Part shown: positions 1-10,847 of the stretch, piece by piece
Layout: every line of letters starts with the position of its first letter
Numbering within the stretch: the first letter of the stretch is position 1
Assembly: GCA_900169235.1 (NCBI GenBank)
Contig: FWCC01000175.1
Coordinates: 746 to 64,745, forward strand
Direction of reading: 5' to 3'
From: Zarea fungicola
Taxonomy: Eukaryota > Ascomycota > Sordariomycetes > Hypocreales > Cordycipitaceae
Length of the DNA: 64,000 nt
Program-made: the position numbers and the translations under genes
Notes under the pieces: model-generated
What the model was told of the DNA's origin: nothing
The model's database searches: none
Seen by the model: only the letters and a program-made list of their open reading frames with translations

Positions 1-1
1 T

Positions 2-136
2 ACGTTTGATGCGTTTGTAACAGAGGTTGGCTCTATCGCCCGAAACACAAAGAAACGAATGCACCGTGCAAGCCTGCTGTTCCAGGGCCCGCCACCATTT
101 ATCGACGAGCTAGACGACTCAGACTCTACAACTTAA
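2..136 (+). CDS. 3' end of an unidentified gene (partial)
   Basis: An open frame runs from the window edge to a TAA at 134-136, giving 44 residues without a stop. The composition is protein-like: a basic Asn-Thr-Lys-Lys-Arg stretch, then a Gly-Pro-Pro-Pro-Phe turn and an acidic Asp/Ser tail before the stop. It could be the C-terminus of a gene lying mostly to the left. I do not recognise the family. An open frame of this length can occur by chance, so the call is tentative. Confidence 0.33.
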   Translation, partial: TFDAFVTEVGSIARNTKKRMHRASLLFQGPPPFIDELDDSDSTT

Positions 137-420
137 CAAAGGAAATAGTCTAGCTCAGGTTACACCAATTTGAGGGTATAGTCCAATGGGAGTCGTGACT
201 GATGAGCAGCTGACTATAAGACGGGTCCAATGCATGGCAATTATTAAACGCCGTATCCCTTGGCCACTGCGTTGCCCAATTACTTAAAGCCATGTCCATT
301 GCCCATATGCACCCATGCGACCCTCACCATCCACACACTGTTGCAACATTATCACACATTGGCAGTTGTTCTCAACCTTGCCACCCAAGTACACAGTACA
401 GGTCAGGAATCGCAGCCGCC
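137..420. other. intergenic, likely amine oxidase promoter
   Basis: No coding signal beyond short chance ORFs. The stretch ends in a strong start context (GCCGCC before ATGG) for the next gene. I see no clear TATA box or repeat. Confidence 0.5.
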
Positions 421-2119
421 ATGGAAGGGAAGCCTCACTCCAGCGAGGCGTATACCCCGATGGGACAAGTATCAAGAATGAGAAGAGACCTTTTAGAGTG
501 TTCAAAGAATCTTCTATCATCTTTCGAACAAAGAGAAGTAGCCAATGGTACTGTATTTGTGCCAAAATCGCGGCATGTTGCTATTATAGGAGCTGGTTTA
601 GCTGGACTGAGATGCGCGGAAGTCTTGATATCCAGAGGCGTTGAAGTGTCAATCGTGGAAGCCCGCCAACGAATAGGTGGTCGCGTACGTTAGGGCTTCT
701 ATCCCAGCGAAGTAGAGAAGCTGAAAGTTATCATAGATTCATCAAGACAGTCTCCTGGATCGTCCCGTAGACATGTATGTGTGAACGATGTCAATCTACT
801 ACTACTTGCCAGTCAGTTTTGCTAATGTCGCTAATAGGGGCCCGAACTGGATTCATGGGACATCTAACAATCCCATCGTACAGTTGGCCAATGAGACGAA
901 GACTCCGCTGGCCTCCATGGCAGACAATGCATGTGTGTATAGTTCTCAAGGTCTGCCAATGAGCAGTGAAGAAGTAAGTGCTGGGTTGGATAAGGTCTGG
1001 AGCCTTATTGCAGATGCTTTCAAGCATAGCAATGAGCACTGCTTAACCATCCCTTCAGATCTGAGTTTGAAAGACTTTTTTCGTGAGAGACTCTTGGAAG
1101 AGTCCATGGACAGTGAAGAGCAGAATCGAATTATGCTTCTAGCGGAGACGTGGGGGTCTTTTATTGGCGATCCTTGGGAAAAGCAGAGTCTCAAGTGGTT
1201 CTGGCTCGAGGAATGCCTAGACGGTGGTGAGTTCAGCTGCACACCCACATCATCCCGATTTTATACTGAGATTTATCGCAATGATGCGTAAGATAATCTT
1301 TACGTCGCGAAGAGTCACGCCACAATTCTCCAGCACGTCGCTAAGAGTGTTTTCACCAATGCCGACATTCACTTCAATACAATTGTAGAGACCATTGAGA
1401 GCACCACCATAGACGGTGTGCCAAAGGTTTTGATCAAGGCCGCAAACTACAGCTGCGCGTTTGACGACGTCGTGGTCACTGTCCCTCTGGGCTGTCTGAA
1501 GCGCGGGAAGCCAGCCTACATCGCCAACGCCTCGTACAGCAGTTTAGAAAAGGTCTACATTTCATTTCCCGCAGACTTTTGGGACTCGCAACTTGTCACG
1601 GCGGGTGCGCAGCTGCCTAGCTTCTTTCATTTTCTCAACCCAGCCCATGTCCCAGACCAGCAAAGGTCCTGGACAATTGAAGTCGTTCCACTCTCCTCCT
1701 CGGCTCTATTTGGCGATGAAAGACAGCCTACTCTACTGTTCAACCAGCTTTCGCCAACAGACCCCGAGTATTTCAAAAGATTGACTGAATTTTTCCGTCC
1801 GTATTACAGCCTGCTTCCGAATTACAGGCCGAGTCACCCCGACTGTATCCCCACCGCTGCTCTGGCGACTAACTGGCAGAATGATGAGCTCGCAGGGAAC
1901 GGCTCATACACGAAATTTCAAGTCATTGAAGACGGGAGCGGGGATGAGGTTCAACTCGATGACGATATCCGAGCCATGAGAGCAGGCTTACCAGAAAGAG
2001 GAGTGTGGTTTGCGGGCGAGCATATGGCACCTTTTGTGGCCCTCGGAACATCGACTGGTGCGTATTGGAGTGGGGAGTCTGTCGGTGTTAGAATTCTTGT
2101 TGCAAATGGGTTACTATAG
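421..2119 (+). CDS. flavin-containing amine oxidase (polyamine oxidase / LSD1-like family)
   Basis: FAD-dependent oxidation of an amine, probably a polyamine or monoamine; substrate not determinable. Exons 421-684, 737-774, 838-1226 and 1293-2119 give 505 residues. Exon 1 carries the Rossmann motif GAGLAGL and the ERIGGR-type FAD contact (ARQRIGGR). The 38-nt exon 2 supplies VDM, joining GPNWIHGT, the family signature, in exon 3. A TAA at 1289-1291 looks like a nonsense codon but lies inside a 66-nt GTGAGT...AG intron; splicing restores GDNLYVA. The C-terminal FAD motif is VWFAGEHMAP...GAYWSGE. Start chosen at 421 for its GCCGCCATGG context. The segment after CLKRGKPA seems about 14 residues shorter than I expect for the family. 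Family assignment is firm. Confidence 0.85.
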
Positions 2120-2492
2120 TGCATTAATAGTGAAAACTAAAGCTATATTCCGAGACTGGAACCTAGATAGTAATCTGTAACGTCGCCACCGGCTGATGTT
2201 ACTACCTGCGGTGCTCGCCATTCACAGTGCCACGCACCTCGTAGGAGCTGGTTCAGATAGGCTTCTACCATCACATCTTACCAGTCGATCATTTCCTACA
2301 CCTCCTTACAGTTTATTAGATTCAGCATCCTCTGGTGTACATGTAGGGATTTTATCAGAGTGGGAAACTGTGATAGTAGCATATATTGCAGCAGCCATTC
2401 CCCTTTGTTACAAACTGCATCCAGACGCTCCCCGCTCTCCCCGCTTTTCAAGCCCTCTACAACATCAGCTAAACCAGTTAAGCAAAGCCAGA
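2120..2492. other. intergenic upstream of CorA-like gene
   Basis: The frame of the next gene is open back to 2196, but that part has no domain-like content and is better read as 5' leader. Nothing else is seen. Confidence 0.4.
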
Positions 2493-4161
2493 ATGACATC
2501 AACAAGCACAGACTTTTGGGAAACATACACCTTCCCAGAAGGAGTGTCATTTGACGCTATTGACTCCGGTCTTTTGTTCTCGCCCAAGTGGCTGGAACCC
2601 AAAACTGCGTCGTGCATCGCTCGCGAAGATCCCAACTTCAACGAATCTGACTCAGAATTTACACTTTTCCTAACCTATAGTGACCACCATTTTGACACTT
2701 CCGAAGGTGTTATAAGAAAGTTCTGCTCAAAATGGAACTTGCCAGCTTCAACGCACAAATGGCTAGCATTTTGGGGACGTTTTGATGCGGTTTACTCGGA
2801 GCCTGCAGGTACACTGATGTGTATTTGGTATGAACTATTCGTACCGCGCGCTGTTTCTGGTCGGATCGAGTCCAGAGACAGCGTGCGTGTTTGCCACATG
2901 ATAGATAACCAGTCTCGGAAATCCCGAACACTTGTCATCTGCTCCAGAGAACTGGAGGCAAAAGCAAGGGTATCCAGGCAGTTACATGCACATCTGACGG
3001 GGAACGGGCGAGCTGCCGAAGCACAAATACAGCCTGGTTGGTTCACAGTCCATCTCGTGCTAGCCAGTGCTGTTCAAGCCGAGATAGCGCTGGAGCATTT
3101 TTCGCGAGTTCAGGGTTCTGTTGCAATCGCGGTAAGTCTCTTCGTTGTCTTGATTGGCCGGCTCTCGCGTTCGCTCTTACTGATGAACAAGGCAGTATGG
3201 CCAAGCCATCAGGAGTATTGACGGCACATTTGACACCGAGTGTCTCAGGAACTGTAACCGAGCACTGGCGCTGACTGATAATTTCGACGATGGGATAGAG
3301 TCGGTCAAACGAGTCTTGAACCATCTTGGGCCACGTGCAAAGCAAGGAAGGATTTATAGACTTCCAAAATGCCATGTCATTGAGCATCGCATACAAAATG
3401 TTATCAATGATCTAGAATCGACGCTCCGGGAATCGCGCTATTACCGACGTAACCTCATCAATGTCAGACATACTGTACGTTAGAGATACGAGATACCAAG
3501 CTGCTTAATTCTTTCCTAAAATTTAACTAACAATATACGCTCAGCTATTACATGCTATGGATATCCGGAATGCATCACTTGTCCGACAAAACACTACTGC
3601 TCTAAGAAGAGTCGCGTACGATTCGCGCAATGATTCAATCTTGTCAGAAAAACAAGCAGAGATATCAGGCAAAAATACAGTGCTGGCCACTCGAATTGCT
3701 ATCCTGACGTTGATATTCCTTCCGTCTACTTTTATGGCCGTAATACACTCTGAGCCTTCCAGACGTTTTGTTTGAGCACTAACCCGTCATGTCGGACTGT
3801 GTTCAGCACTCCATTTTTCCAGCTCGATGATAACCTACGATTCAAGGCTCTGTCAAAAATATGGTGGTACATACTCTTCTCTGGGATTACCACTTTAGTT
3901 ACAATCTCAGCCTTTGCGTTATCGATTCCGGGATGGAACCCTCTACTGCGCCTATTTCGCAAGGCCAGTCCTCCCAAGCTCGACCAGATGGCTGCTGGTG
4001 ACGGAGACGAAGATAATAACAGACCCGGAGATCCACTGCTTGAACCTCCGCCGTTCATCACTCCAACCCCTGCCGATATAGAATTGGAGATTATAGGTGA
4101 ATTAAGGCGTCGGCGAACCGGACAAGGTGGAAATGCACCAAAAACCGATAGCACCATTTAA
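2493..4161 (+). CDS. CorA-like two-TM membrane protein, junction at 3740-3800 unresolved
   Basis: Likely a fungal CorA-like divalent cation transporter relative or a CorA-fold sensor protein at a membrane. Exons 2493-3131, 3196-3474 and 3545-3739 join in phase with GTAAGT/GTACGT donors. The N-terminal about 300 residues are soluble and unrecognised, followed by a helical region and TM1 (ATRIAILTLIFLPSTFMA), which resembles the CorA FLPxTF segment. The coding sequence resumes at about 3798 with VFSTPFFQLDDN and a second TM (WWYILFSGITTLVTISAFAL), then a charged tail to 4161. The 58-61 nt between do not splice cleanly: the donor GTAATA at 3740 is in phase 0, but no AG restores the second frame except 3762, which would make a 23-nt intron. 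Either a non-canonical acceptor, a frameshift, or loss of FSTPFF through the AG at about 3821 is involved. It may be a recent pseudogene. Confidence 0.55.
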
Positions 4162-4866
4162 ATTAGAGACTGCGTTTAGTACGTATGCCTTGAATAATGA
4201 ATTGGGATTTGTTTGACAGAGATACAAAACGGATGTGAAAATTGTGGAAGATGTGTCGTATCAGAGTAACGGCAGAAGCTCAATTACAGAGGCGGGAAGC
4301 ACATTTTCGCACTGTACTTGTGGCAGCTGGGCGACCGCCGGAGATGTTGGATGCGATCCGCCGCCTTAGCTAATTCAAAGTTGGTAGATATCCGAAACAG
4401 TGTGTTCTTTAATATCAATTTCTTGTATTTTAAGTATTTACTACTCGATACAGCACAGATTAAAATTCTTTCCAATATTCGGAAGTCTCTACGTCCGCGC
4501 GTTTAGCGAATGTTGGACGCCACGGACGTAGCAGCCATTATCCCCGCGGAGTTAGTAGTGTCTCGACCGGGATAGCCTCACTCATCAGCTTCACGCGGCC
4601 CGGAGTTTGCACTTACACGGCGCATCAAACTTTGTTGCCAGTTCATCGGCGTTTGTGTAATGACGATGCAGCGAATGGAGATAGGAATCACTTTCGACAT
4701 GTATCTTGCTTTGTCGGTTGAATATAAAATGGCTCCAACCCAGGTCAAGTTGAATTGGATCACTACTTACCCAAGCTCAGATACTACTCCCAATAAAAGC
4801 TTTCATCCACATTCAATTCAACCTTTTTTATTTAATTTTACCAACTATTCCCTCAGATAATTCATC
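4162..4866. other. intergenic, promoter of epimerase-like gene
   Basis: AT-rich in parts. A TATAAA-like element (ATATAAAATGG) lies near 4721-4731, about 140 nt before the next ATG, and a pyrimidine/T-rich tract precedes the start. No gene seen. Confidence 0.4.
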
Positions 4867-5829
4867 ATGCCCAACATTCTCATCATCGGAGCGACAGGCT
4901 ACCTGGGCAAGCGCGTCGCCAGTGTTCTCGTCCAGAGCGGCCAACACCAAGTCTTTGGCATCGCACGCAGCGAGGCCAAGGCCAAATCACTAGCCCTACT
5001 CGAAGTCATCCCCGTCATCAGCGCCGACCCCATCAACGAGCCCGGTCCCTTCCTCGACGCCATCCGCCAGCATCACATTGACACAGTTGTCGATGTCGCC
5101 GGCGCGGGTCCCGACTCAGCCAAGATCCTAGCACACGTCAAGGCCGTCGGCCAGGAGCGGCTCCAAGGCTACAAGGCCGCGGGACCCAAGCTCGGCTTCA
5201 TCTACTGCTCCGGCACTTGGGTCCACGGCTCGAGCGACAAGCCAATCAATGACCTCGCCATCGCCGGTCCTGCGGCCGCCACCCCGCCCCGAAAGCTGGT
5301 CGCCTGGCGTGTCGACGTCGAGAACGCGGTCCTGGCCTCGTCCGGCGTGCTTGAAGTCGCCGTCATCCGGCCCGCGCTCATCTACGGCTACGAGAGTACC
5401 ATCTGGACCCCCTTTATCCTCCCGCTCCTCAAGGCCGCCCGGAGCGGGGCCGTCGACGCCGTGCAGATCCCACTCGAGGCCGACGCGCGACCTGGACTCA
5501 TTCACGTCGACGACGTCGCCACGGGTTTCAAGGCCATCATTGACAGACTATCCTCCGCCAACGGCGGGGGCGCTTCGTATCCCGTGTTTGACCTCGTCAC
5601 GTCGCAGGAGAGCATGCGTGAGATTTTCGCCGCGCTGAGCAGTGCGTGGGGATTCAAGGGCACGCACGAGCTCGTGGGCGCGGGAGACGACTTGTTCGCC
5701 GAGGCCATGAGCACGACTATGCGCGGCTCGTCGGCGCGCGCGCGGCTGCTGTTGGGCTGGGAGCCGACGAGGAATGGGTTCGTGGCGGACATGGATCGTC
5801 ATGCCGCTGCCTTTGCCGCTCAGTATTAG
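4867..5829 (+). CDS. NAD(P)-binding epimerase/dehydratase-like protein (atypical SDR)
   Basis: Single-exon protein of 320 residues. It begins with a Rossmann dinucleotide-binding motif, GATGYLG, at residues 8-14, after a short beta strand. Residue patterns around SGTWVHGS, RPALIYGY and HVDDVA are typical of NAD-dependent epimerase/dehydratase (extended or atypical SDR) folds, where the last usually lies in the substrate domain. No classic YxxxK is evident, so the reaction is not predictable; it could be a reductase or an NmrA-like redox sensor. It is strongly GC-rich at third positions. Neighbours do not define a pathway. Confidence 0.8.
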   Translation: MPNILIIGATGYLGKRVASVLVQSGQHQVFGIARSEAKAKSLALLEVIPVISADPINEPGPFLDAIRQHHIDTVVDVAGAGPDSAKILAHVKAVGQERLQGYKAAGPKLGFIYCSGTWVHGSSDKPINDLAIAGPAAATPPRKLVAWRVDVENAVLASSGVLEVAVIRPALIYGYESTIWTPFILPLLKAARSGAVDAVQIPLEADARPGLIHVDDVATGFKAIIDRLSSANGGGASYPVFDLVTSQESMREIFAALSSAWGFKGTHELVGAGDDLFAEAMSTTMRGSSARARLLLGWEPTRNGFVADMDRHAAAFAAQY

Positions 5830-6263
5830 ACGCACTTTGGAAGACCAAGGTGCATTGGAGCTAGGCCGAAGAAATTTCTTTTTTGAATGATGAATAATTT
5901 ATGATGGCTGCAAATAGAGAATATAAACAGTTTCTGCGAGCCACCATGGTCCTGGTCTGTGTCGACTGTGCTAGAGTCACGGTGTATACCGATGGCATGA
6001 TCAGAAAACGAGCGGGAGCATATCACGCAGAGCAGTAATCAGGCATGGTATAATGGAGTTGCCTGACTACCACATGGAGCGTTGGCACACGTGGATTGCA
6101 CCGTTCATTGTCCATCACCAATGCGTATGCCTGAGTAATGCTATGCGTGACAATTCTCACTCATTCTCTGCTTCGCCACATTTTGTAGCCTAAAGGCATT
6201 TGACGTCATAGAGCCGCAACCGGCTGATTTTTTTGATTTTTTTTAATCTCCGAGACTGGCTCA
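5830..6263. other. convergent 3' intergenic region
   Basis: Lies between the ends of the epimerase-like gene (+) and the GAR formyltransferase gene (-). It contains a T-run near 6230-6244. Nothing else found. Confidence 0.5.
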
Positions 6264-7095
6264 TCATGATGCTCTACCATCGAGAATCTCCTGCGCCACC
6301 TTTGCCGTCGCCTTGACAATCAGTCCGTGCTCATGGCCATGTATCCGGTCCTTGAGCGCCTCCAGCTCCTCGCCCTTCCACTCAATCTCCTGGATGAGAA
6401 TGGGCTCGCCCCTGTCGACCTCGTCAATGACGTAGTGGGCCATGATGCCCGTCCGCGTGAGTCGGCCCGCCTTGAATGCGTCAAAGGCCCTCTCGATGGC
6501 CATGGCGCCATCAAATTCACCTGCACACATGGTAAGCTAGAAGAACAGAAGCAGAAGAATAAGGAGAATTAAAGAAAAATACGAACCTGGTAGTGCGGGA
6601 TGCAGGTTAATGACCCGTATCCCCGCCTTGTCAATGGGTTCCAAAAACGCCGTGGAAAAGACGTGCATCCAGCCAGCGAGAACAATGAGCTCCGGTCGCA
6701 CTTTTCCCGGCGCCAGGATCCTCTCTGCCAGGGCGGCGTCGTATTTCTGGCGGCCCTCTGCGACTTTGTGCTCGTCTTTTTCACCTTTTTGGAGGAACCC
6801 GTTGCTAATCAGGTTAAAGTACTCCCAAGGAATGCCTAATGATTCATTTAGTTGCTTGTTTCTCATTGTATAAAATTTGATGATAATAGTAACAGCAACA
6901 ATAAATCTTACCCGCCTTGTCTGCACGAGCCGTCGCGTGTGCACCTTTTCGGTTTGTGATGAGGGAAATGATGCGGCTATTCTGAAGCTCGCCGGTTGAG
7001 ACGGCGGCATCGATGAGGGCTTGAAAGTTGGAGCCAAAGCCCGAGGCCATGACCAGAATACGGCACGGTTCTTTTGAGTCGGTCATTTTGGACAT
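6264..7095 (-). CDS. ADE8: phosphoribosylglycinamide formyltransferase (GAR transformylase)
   Basis: Third step of de novo purine synthesis: transfers formyl from 10-formyl-THF to GAR. Minus-strand exons 7095-6912, 6835-6587 and 6520-6264 give 229 residues, close to yeast Ade8 (214). Evidence: N-terminal RILVMASGFGSNFQAL (phosphate-binding loop of the PurN fold); SLITNRKGAHA; then LAGWMHVFST and NLHPALPG, which include the catalytic Asn/His region; and GIMAHYVIDEVDRGEPI with the conserved Asp of the formyl-transfer site. Introns start GTAAGA and GTTCGT; phases close. An alternative start three codons in (MTDS) is possible. In yeast this is a monofunctional enzyme, as here; no GARS/AIRS fusion is seen. 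Confidence 0.93.
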
Positions 7096-7597
7096 GTGCT
7101 ACGCAGTGGGATTGTATTTTTATTCAGTCTATGCAAGTCAATTTCACAATTTAATCATCTCCATCTTCAAGGTTTTTCGAGTTTGGTGTTTGCCATAAGT
7201 GGGTCTTTTAGGTGCCGGTGGCAGAATGCTGAAGGCGGTGAAGAGAAGGGCAGATGCAAAGCAGAATATCTAGATCAAGATTCATCTGCATCTTATTTCT
7301 TATTACCTGGCTAAGCGACAGTTCATAACACGGCAGCCTTGATCCTAAACTGCATCACCCATTGAAGTGGCGAGGCTTGACTGGGCGAGAACCACCCCGG
7401 ACGCAGCCTGCGTTGCTCCTCCTCAATTGACAACGCTTGGCCGTTCATGAATACATGGTTAGGCACATGAATCTGTAGGTACACGCGGATTCATGTACCA
7501 CGTGAACGCTGCCAAGGCTAGGAGATGACTACAAACGCTGTCCAGCCAGGATAATAGCAAAGGCCTGAGCAGGGCCAGCCAGGAACGCTCTTCATCG
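7096..7597. other. intergenic, ADE8-type promoter and P450 3' end
   Basis: Holds the upstream region of the GAR formyltransferase gene and the downstream region of the P450 gene, both on the minus strand. No gene or clear motif found. Confidence 0.5.
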
Positions 7598-9385
7598 CTA
7601 ATACCCAGGCACAACACGCGCAACCACATTCAGTCCGTCTTCTGGCTTGATTGTCACCCCTGCGGCCACCTCAATAAACTTGTCCTCATCCATCAACGCC
7701 TTGTCCGCAAACTCAAACTCAAAGCGGCCAATCCACCCAGCCAGCAGGCACGCAAGCTCGCCCCGCGCAAAGCTGGAACCAATACAGCTGCGTGGGCCTT
7801 GTAGGAAGGTTAGGAATGCATAATTATTACTTGCGCCGCCTGTGTTGTTGGGCACCTCTACACCATCGCTTTCACGCAGAGTAATCCAGCGATCGGGATT
7901 GAACTTTGCTGCATCATCACCCCACAGCGTCCTATCCACATTAACAGCCCATGGCGGGATCGTAATTACTGTGCCGCGTAGGATCGGCACGCCTTGCACA
8001 ACAGTATCATGCATTGCTTGGCGTGCAACTAACGGTATGGCAGGATACAGGCGCAGCGTCTCATTGACAACGGCGTTGAGGTACGGCAGCCGGTCAATAT
8101 CAACACTCGTTACCGCGGCGCCACCCTCTTCATTATCCACTGACGGGAGGTTGGCGCGGACTTCATCGCGCAGTCGCTTCTGCTGCTCTGGATGGCGACA
8201 CAGCGCATAGATGGCCCACGTCAGCGATGTTGCTGTGGTCTCAAGGCCGGCCGCGAGAAACGTCATGAGCTGGTCCGCAAGGCCCTCGTCTGACAAGTGT
8301 CCGCTCTCCAGCGCGACGGATAGAATGTCCACCTCTGGTTGGTAGTCTTGCTTGGCCTTTTGCTTGTCGGCCAGCAGCCTGGCGCGCTTTTCCTTGACTA
8401 GATCGTGGCACACCTCGCGGATAGATCTTGTCCCTTGCCTAAACTCCCGCACGCACCGGATAGGAAACCGCTCCACCATCCACCATGGCAAAAACCGGCC
8501 TAGCAGCAGGAATAGGGACATGACCGACTGCGCGTCGTACACCTTGGTGCACTTTTGAAATAGCCCGTTTTCATCTAGGCCCTGCACCACGCTAAAGTCT
8601 CGCCCCATGGCCGCCATGCCAATAATATCGAGCGTAGACTTTGACGCCCACGATGCCACTACAAGGTTAGCCTGGCGGTGGCCCTGCACAGCCGCCGTCA
8701 TGGCAATAACGCCTTGGCGCGTCTTGTTCCAGAAGATGGGGTATAGGTTCTTAACGTGACGAAAGGTAAAGGCGGGCATCATATTGCGGCGCTGCAGGCG
8801 ATGCTCATCGCCCTCAGTAACAACCAAGCCTCTGCCGGTAACGCTAGCAAGCGTACGGCGCGTTGGCATGGGCTTTTCAAAGGTATACGCATTGGCAATG
8901 GTGATTTCGGCAATAGCCTTGGGCGAATAGGCAATAATGCGCTCTTGATTAAATAAGAAGAAGAAGCGAACCATGCCGTTATGCTGGACTGTATCATTCC
9001 TATAGTACATGAGCATTATACCTCTGTAGAGCCTTTAATACAGAACATACCACTCTCTCGATGCTATCCCTGGCACGGCCTTCATCAGCTGTGGCACATG
9101 GCCGAATAGCCAATGCCTATTAGGCACAGTGGGTAGATGTCTTAGCGGCGAAATATAAAACGGAAAGACAAAAATAAAGTAGAGGCCGCTTATAATATAG
9201 CTCCCAATCCAGATTGCTATAAATGAAATACCGAATCGATGAGATCCGCCAATGTCATTATATAGGCACAATGCCAAACTCCCTAGCGCGGCGGCAACTG
9301 ATATAGCCAGTAAGGATAGATGCGCGGGCATGGCATCCCGCCATGTCCGAGATGGCATCATGGTGGGGGGTCTGCTTTTCCTCAT
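7598..9385 (-). CDS. cytochrome P450 monooxygenase
   Basis: Haem-thiolate monooxygenase, ER-anchored by an N-terminal membrane region. Exons 9385-9051 and 8999-7598 (51-nt intron, GTATGT...ATAG) give 578 residues from the first ATG; ATGs at 9361, 9358 and 9331 are alternatives. Two hydrophobic stretches (LSLLAISVAAALGSLALCLY and ISFIAIWIGSYIISGLYFIF) precede a short hinge, LRHLPTVPNRHWLFGH. Key motifs are all present: I-helix AGLETTATS, K-helix ETLR, the meander PDRW, and the haem loop FLQGPRSCIG with Cys near residue 517. The splice at SREW/NDTV gives the usual W-x-NDxxxxNGMVRF entry. The CYP family cannot be assigned by eye. The neighbouring hydrolase and BVMO suggest a joint oxidative pathway (inference). 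Confidence 0.9.
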
Positions 9386-9835
9386 TGAGCAGTGAGTCGC
9401 CGCAAGTTATGACCAGTATATATCATGCTTGGACAGAACAGGCAAGATTTGGTTTCAGTTTTGATGGCCAACCCAAATCCAAGATCAAGATTGAGCAAGA
9501 TGAATGGATATCTCTAGCCGGGGGCTGGTCCGGTGGAGACGATGGTAGACTGGGTTTGTCACGCAGCTGGATAATTGATCATAGAAAGGCACTAGAAAGG
9601 AAAGCTATCCAGGCCCAGGGCGACTAGGGACACCGTTATATAATAAGCCAAGCGTCGCTTACGTTGCTATGTGGATGTATTACTTGTGAATTCTAGTGGA
9701 GATCAAGTGTTCAGCCCTCATTGCGTCCCAACAGCCAACCTAGTATTGGTGGACAGACCTGGCCATGTGTATTATGCTCTGGTATTCAATAAAAAATAAT
9801 GATGAAGATGATTGATTCAAGACACGACACGTAGG
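9386..9835. other. intergenic between P450 and hydrolase genes
   Basis: Upstream of the P450 and downstream of the hydrolase gene, both on the minus strand. An open + frame at 9343-9627 has no recognisable content. No motif stands out. Confidence 0.45.
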
Positions 9836-10847
9836 TTAAAGCATGCTTTTTGACCAATGCCCCCTCCGAGGCTCAGAACTATGCACCATCATCTGCAAAG
9901 TCTGGCTTAAAAACCCCCAGACCCTCTCCCTAAACGCATCAGGCTCCTCCAATGGTGGGCTGTGTGCAGAATTCTCAAATATGGCCAGCTGACTATTACG
10001 GATCCCATCATGCAGCTCCTGGGCGTCTTCTACTGGCGTGACAGGATCAAGTCTGCCAACCACAATGAAAGTAGGCGTCTTGATCTCGCGTAGTCGCGCG
10101 CGCACATCAAATCGGGGCATATTAAAGCTAAACGCAGCATTGTGCGTCTCGTGATGATAGTTCTTCTTCTTCGGCTCAGATTCATCATCATGGCTGGACG
10201 GATTGGCGGCAAGCTTGTTCTCGACCGTGCCGATGGGAACAAGGTCAGCCATGGCCATCTCAAAGTCGTGGCTATTAAGCGTGGATCCAGAAGCGAGGCG
10301 GAGCTGCTGGGCGAGATTGATATGATCTCTGAATCCAGAAATTATGCTTATCCCACGGAGAACGGCTCGGTAGCCGTATGCGCAGGTACTTCGAAGTATC
10401 AGGGCAAGAACACGACCAGGATTGGCGAGTGTGTAGCCAAGAGCGATGAGCCCACCATATGATCCTCCGGCCAGGATGAACTTTTCCTCTCCGGCCCATT
10501 GCCTGCCATGGATAAGCCTGTCAGACGGATTTCTTTTTTTGTAAAAGAGTTCGGTATCAGTTGCGATTTGGTACTGACCGAATCTCGTCCAGGTCGGCAA
10601 TCCAACGCTCATGTGTAAAGGGTGGTTGTACGTCACTCTCGCCACTGCCTCGAGCATCATAGACCAACACCCTAAAATGGTTTACCAGGAATGAAAATGA
10701 CGTCTCTGGCTCGGAATGGTCTGCCATGCCAGGCGCTCCATGCAGCGCAATGAACAGCGGTTTGTTTTTGTTCTGGTGATCCCCAAGAAGACGAACCAAC
10801 ACCTTGGCGCCGTCGCTCAGCGCTATAATTGACTGTTTGGCAGCCAT
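9836..10847 (-). CDS. alpha/beta hydrolase, proline iminopeptidase-like (S33 type)
   Basis: Exons 10847-10579 and 10502-9836 (76-nt intron, GTCAGT...GGCAG) give 311 residues. The oxyanion motif HGAPG is near residue 36. The nucleophile elbow is GGSYGG with Ser104, and the other triad members appear as Asp242 (GRLDPVTP) and His270 (NSAHSPP). YDARGSGES is typical of prolyl aminopeptidase-like hydrolases. It has no signal peptide, so it is probably cytosolic. In this neighbourhood an esterase or lactonase role is as likely as peptidase activity (inference): a BVMO makes esters or lactones that such an enzyme could open. It shares a roughly 1-kb divergent promoter region with the BVMO gene. Confidence 0.87.

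Noticed and set aside
1289..1291. In-frame TAA suggesting a pseudogene in the amine oxidase
   Set aside because: A GTGAGT...AG intron (1227-1292) removes it and restores a conserved motif.
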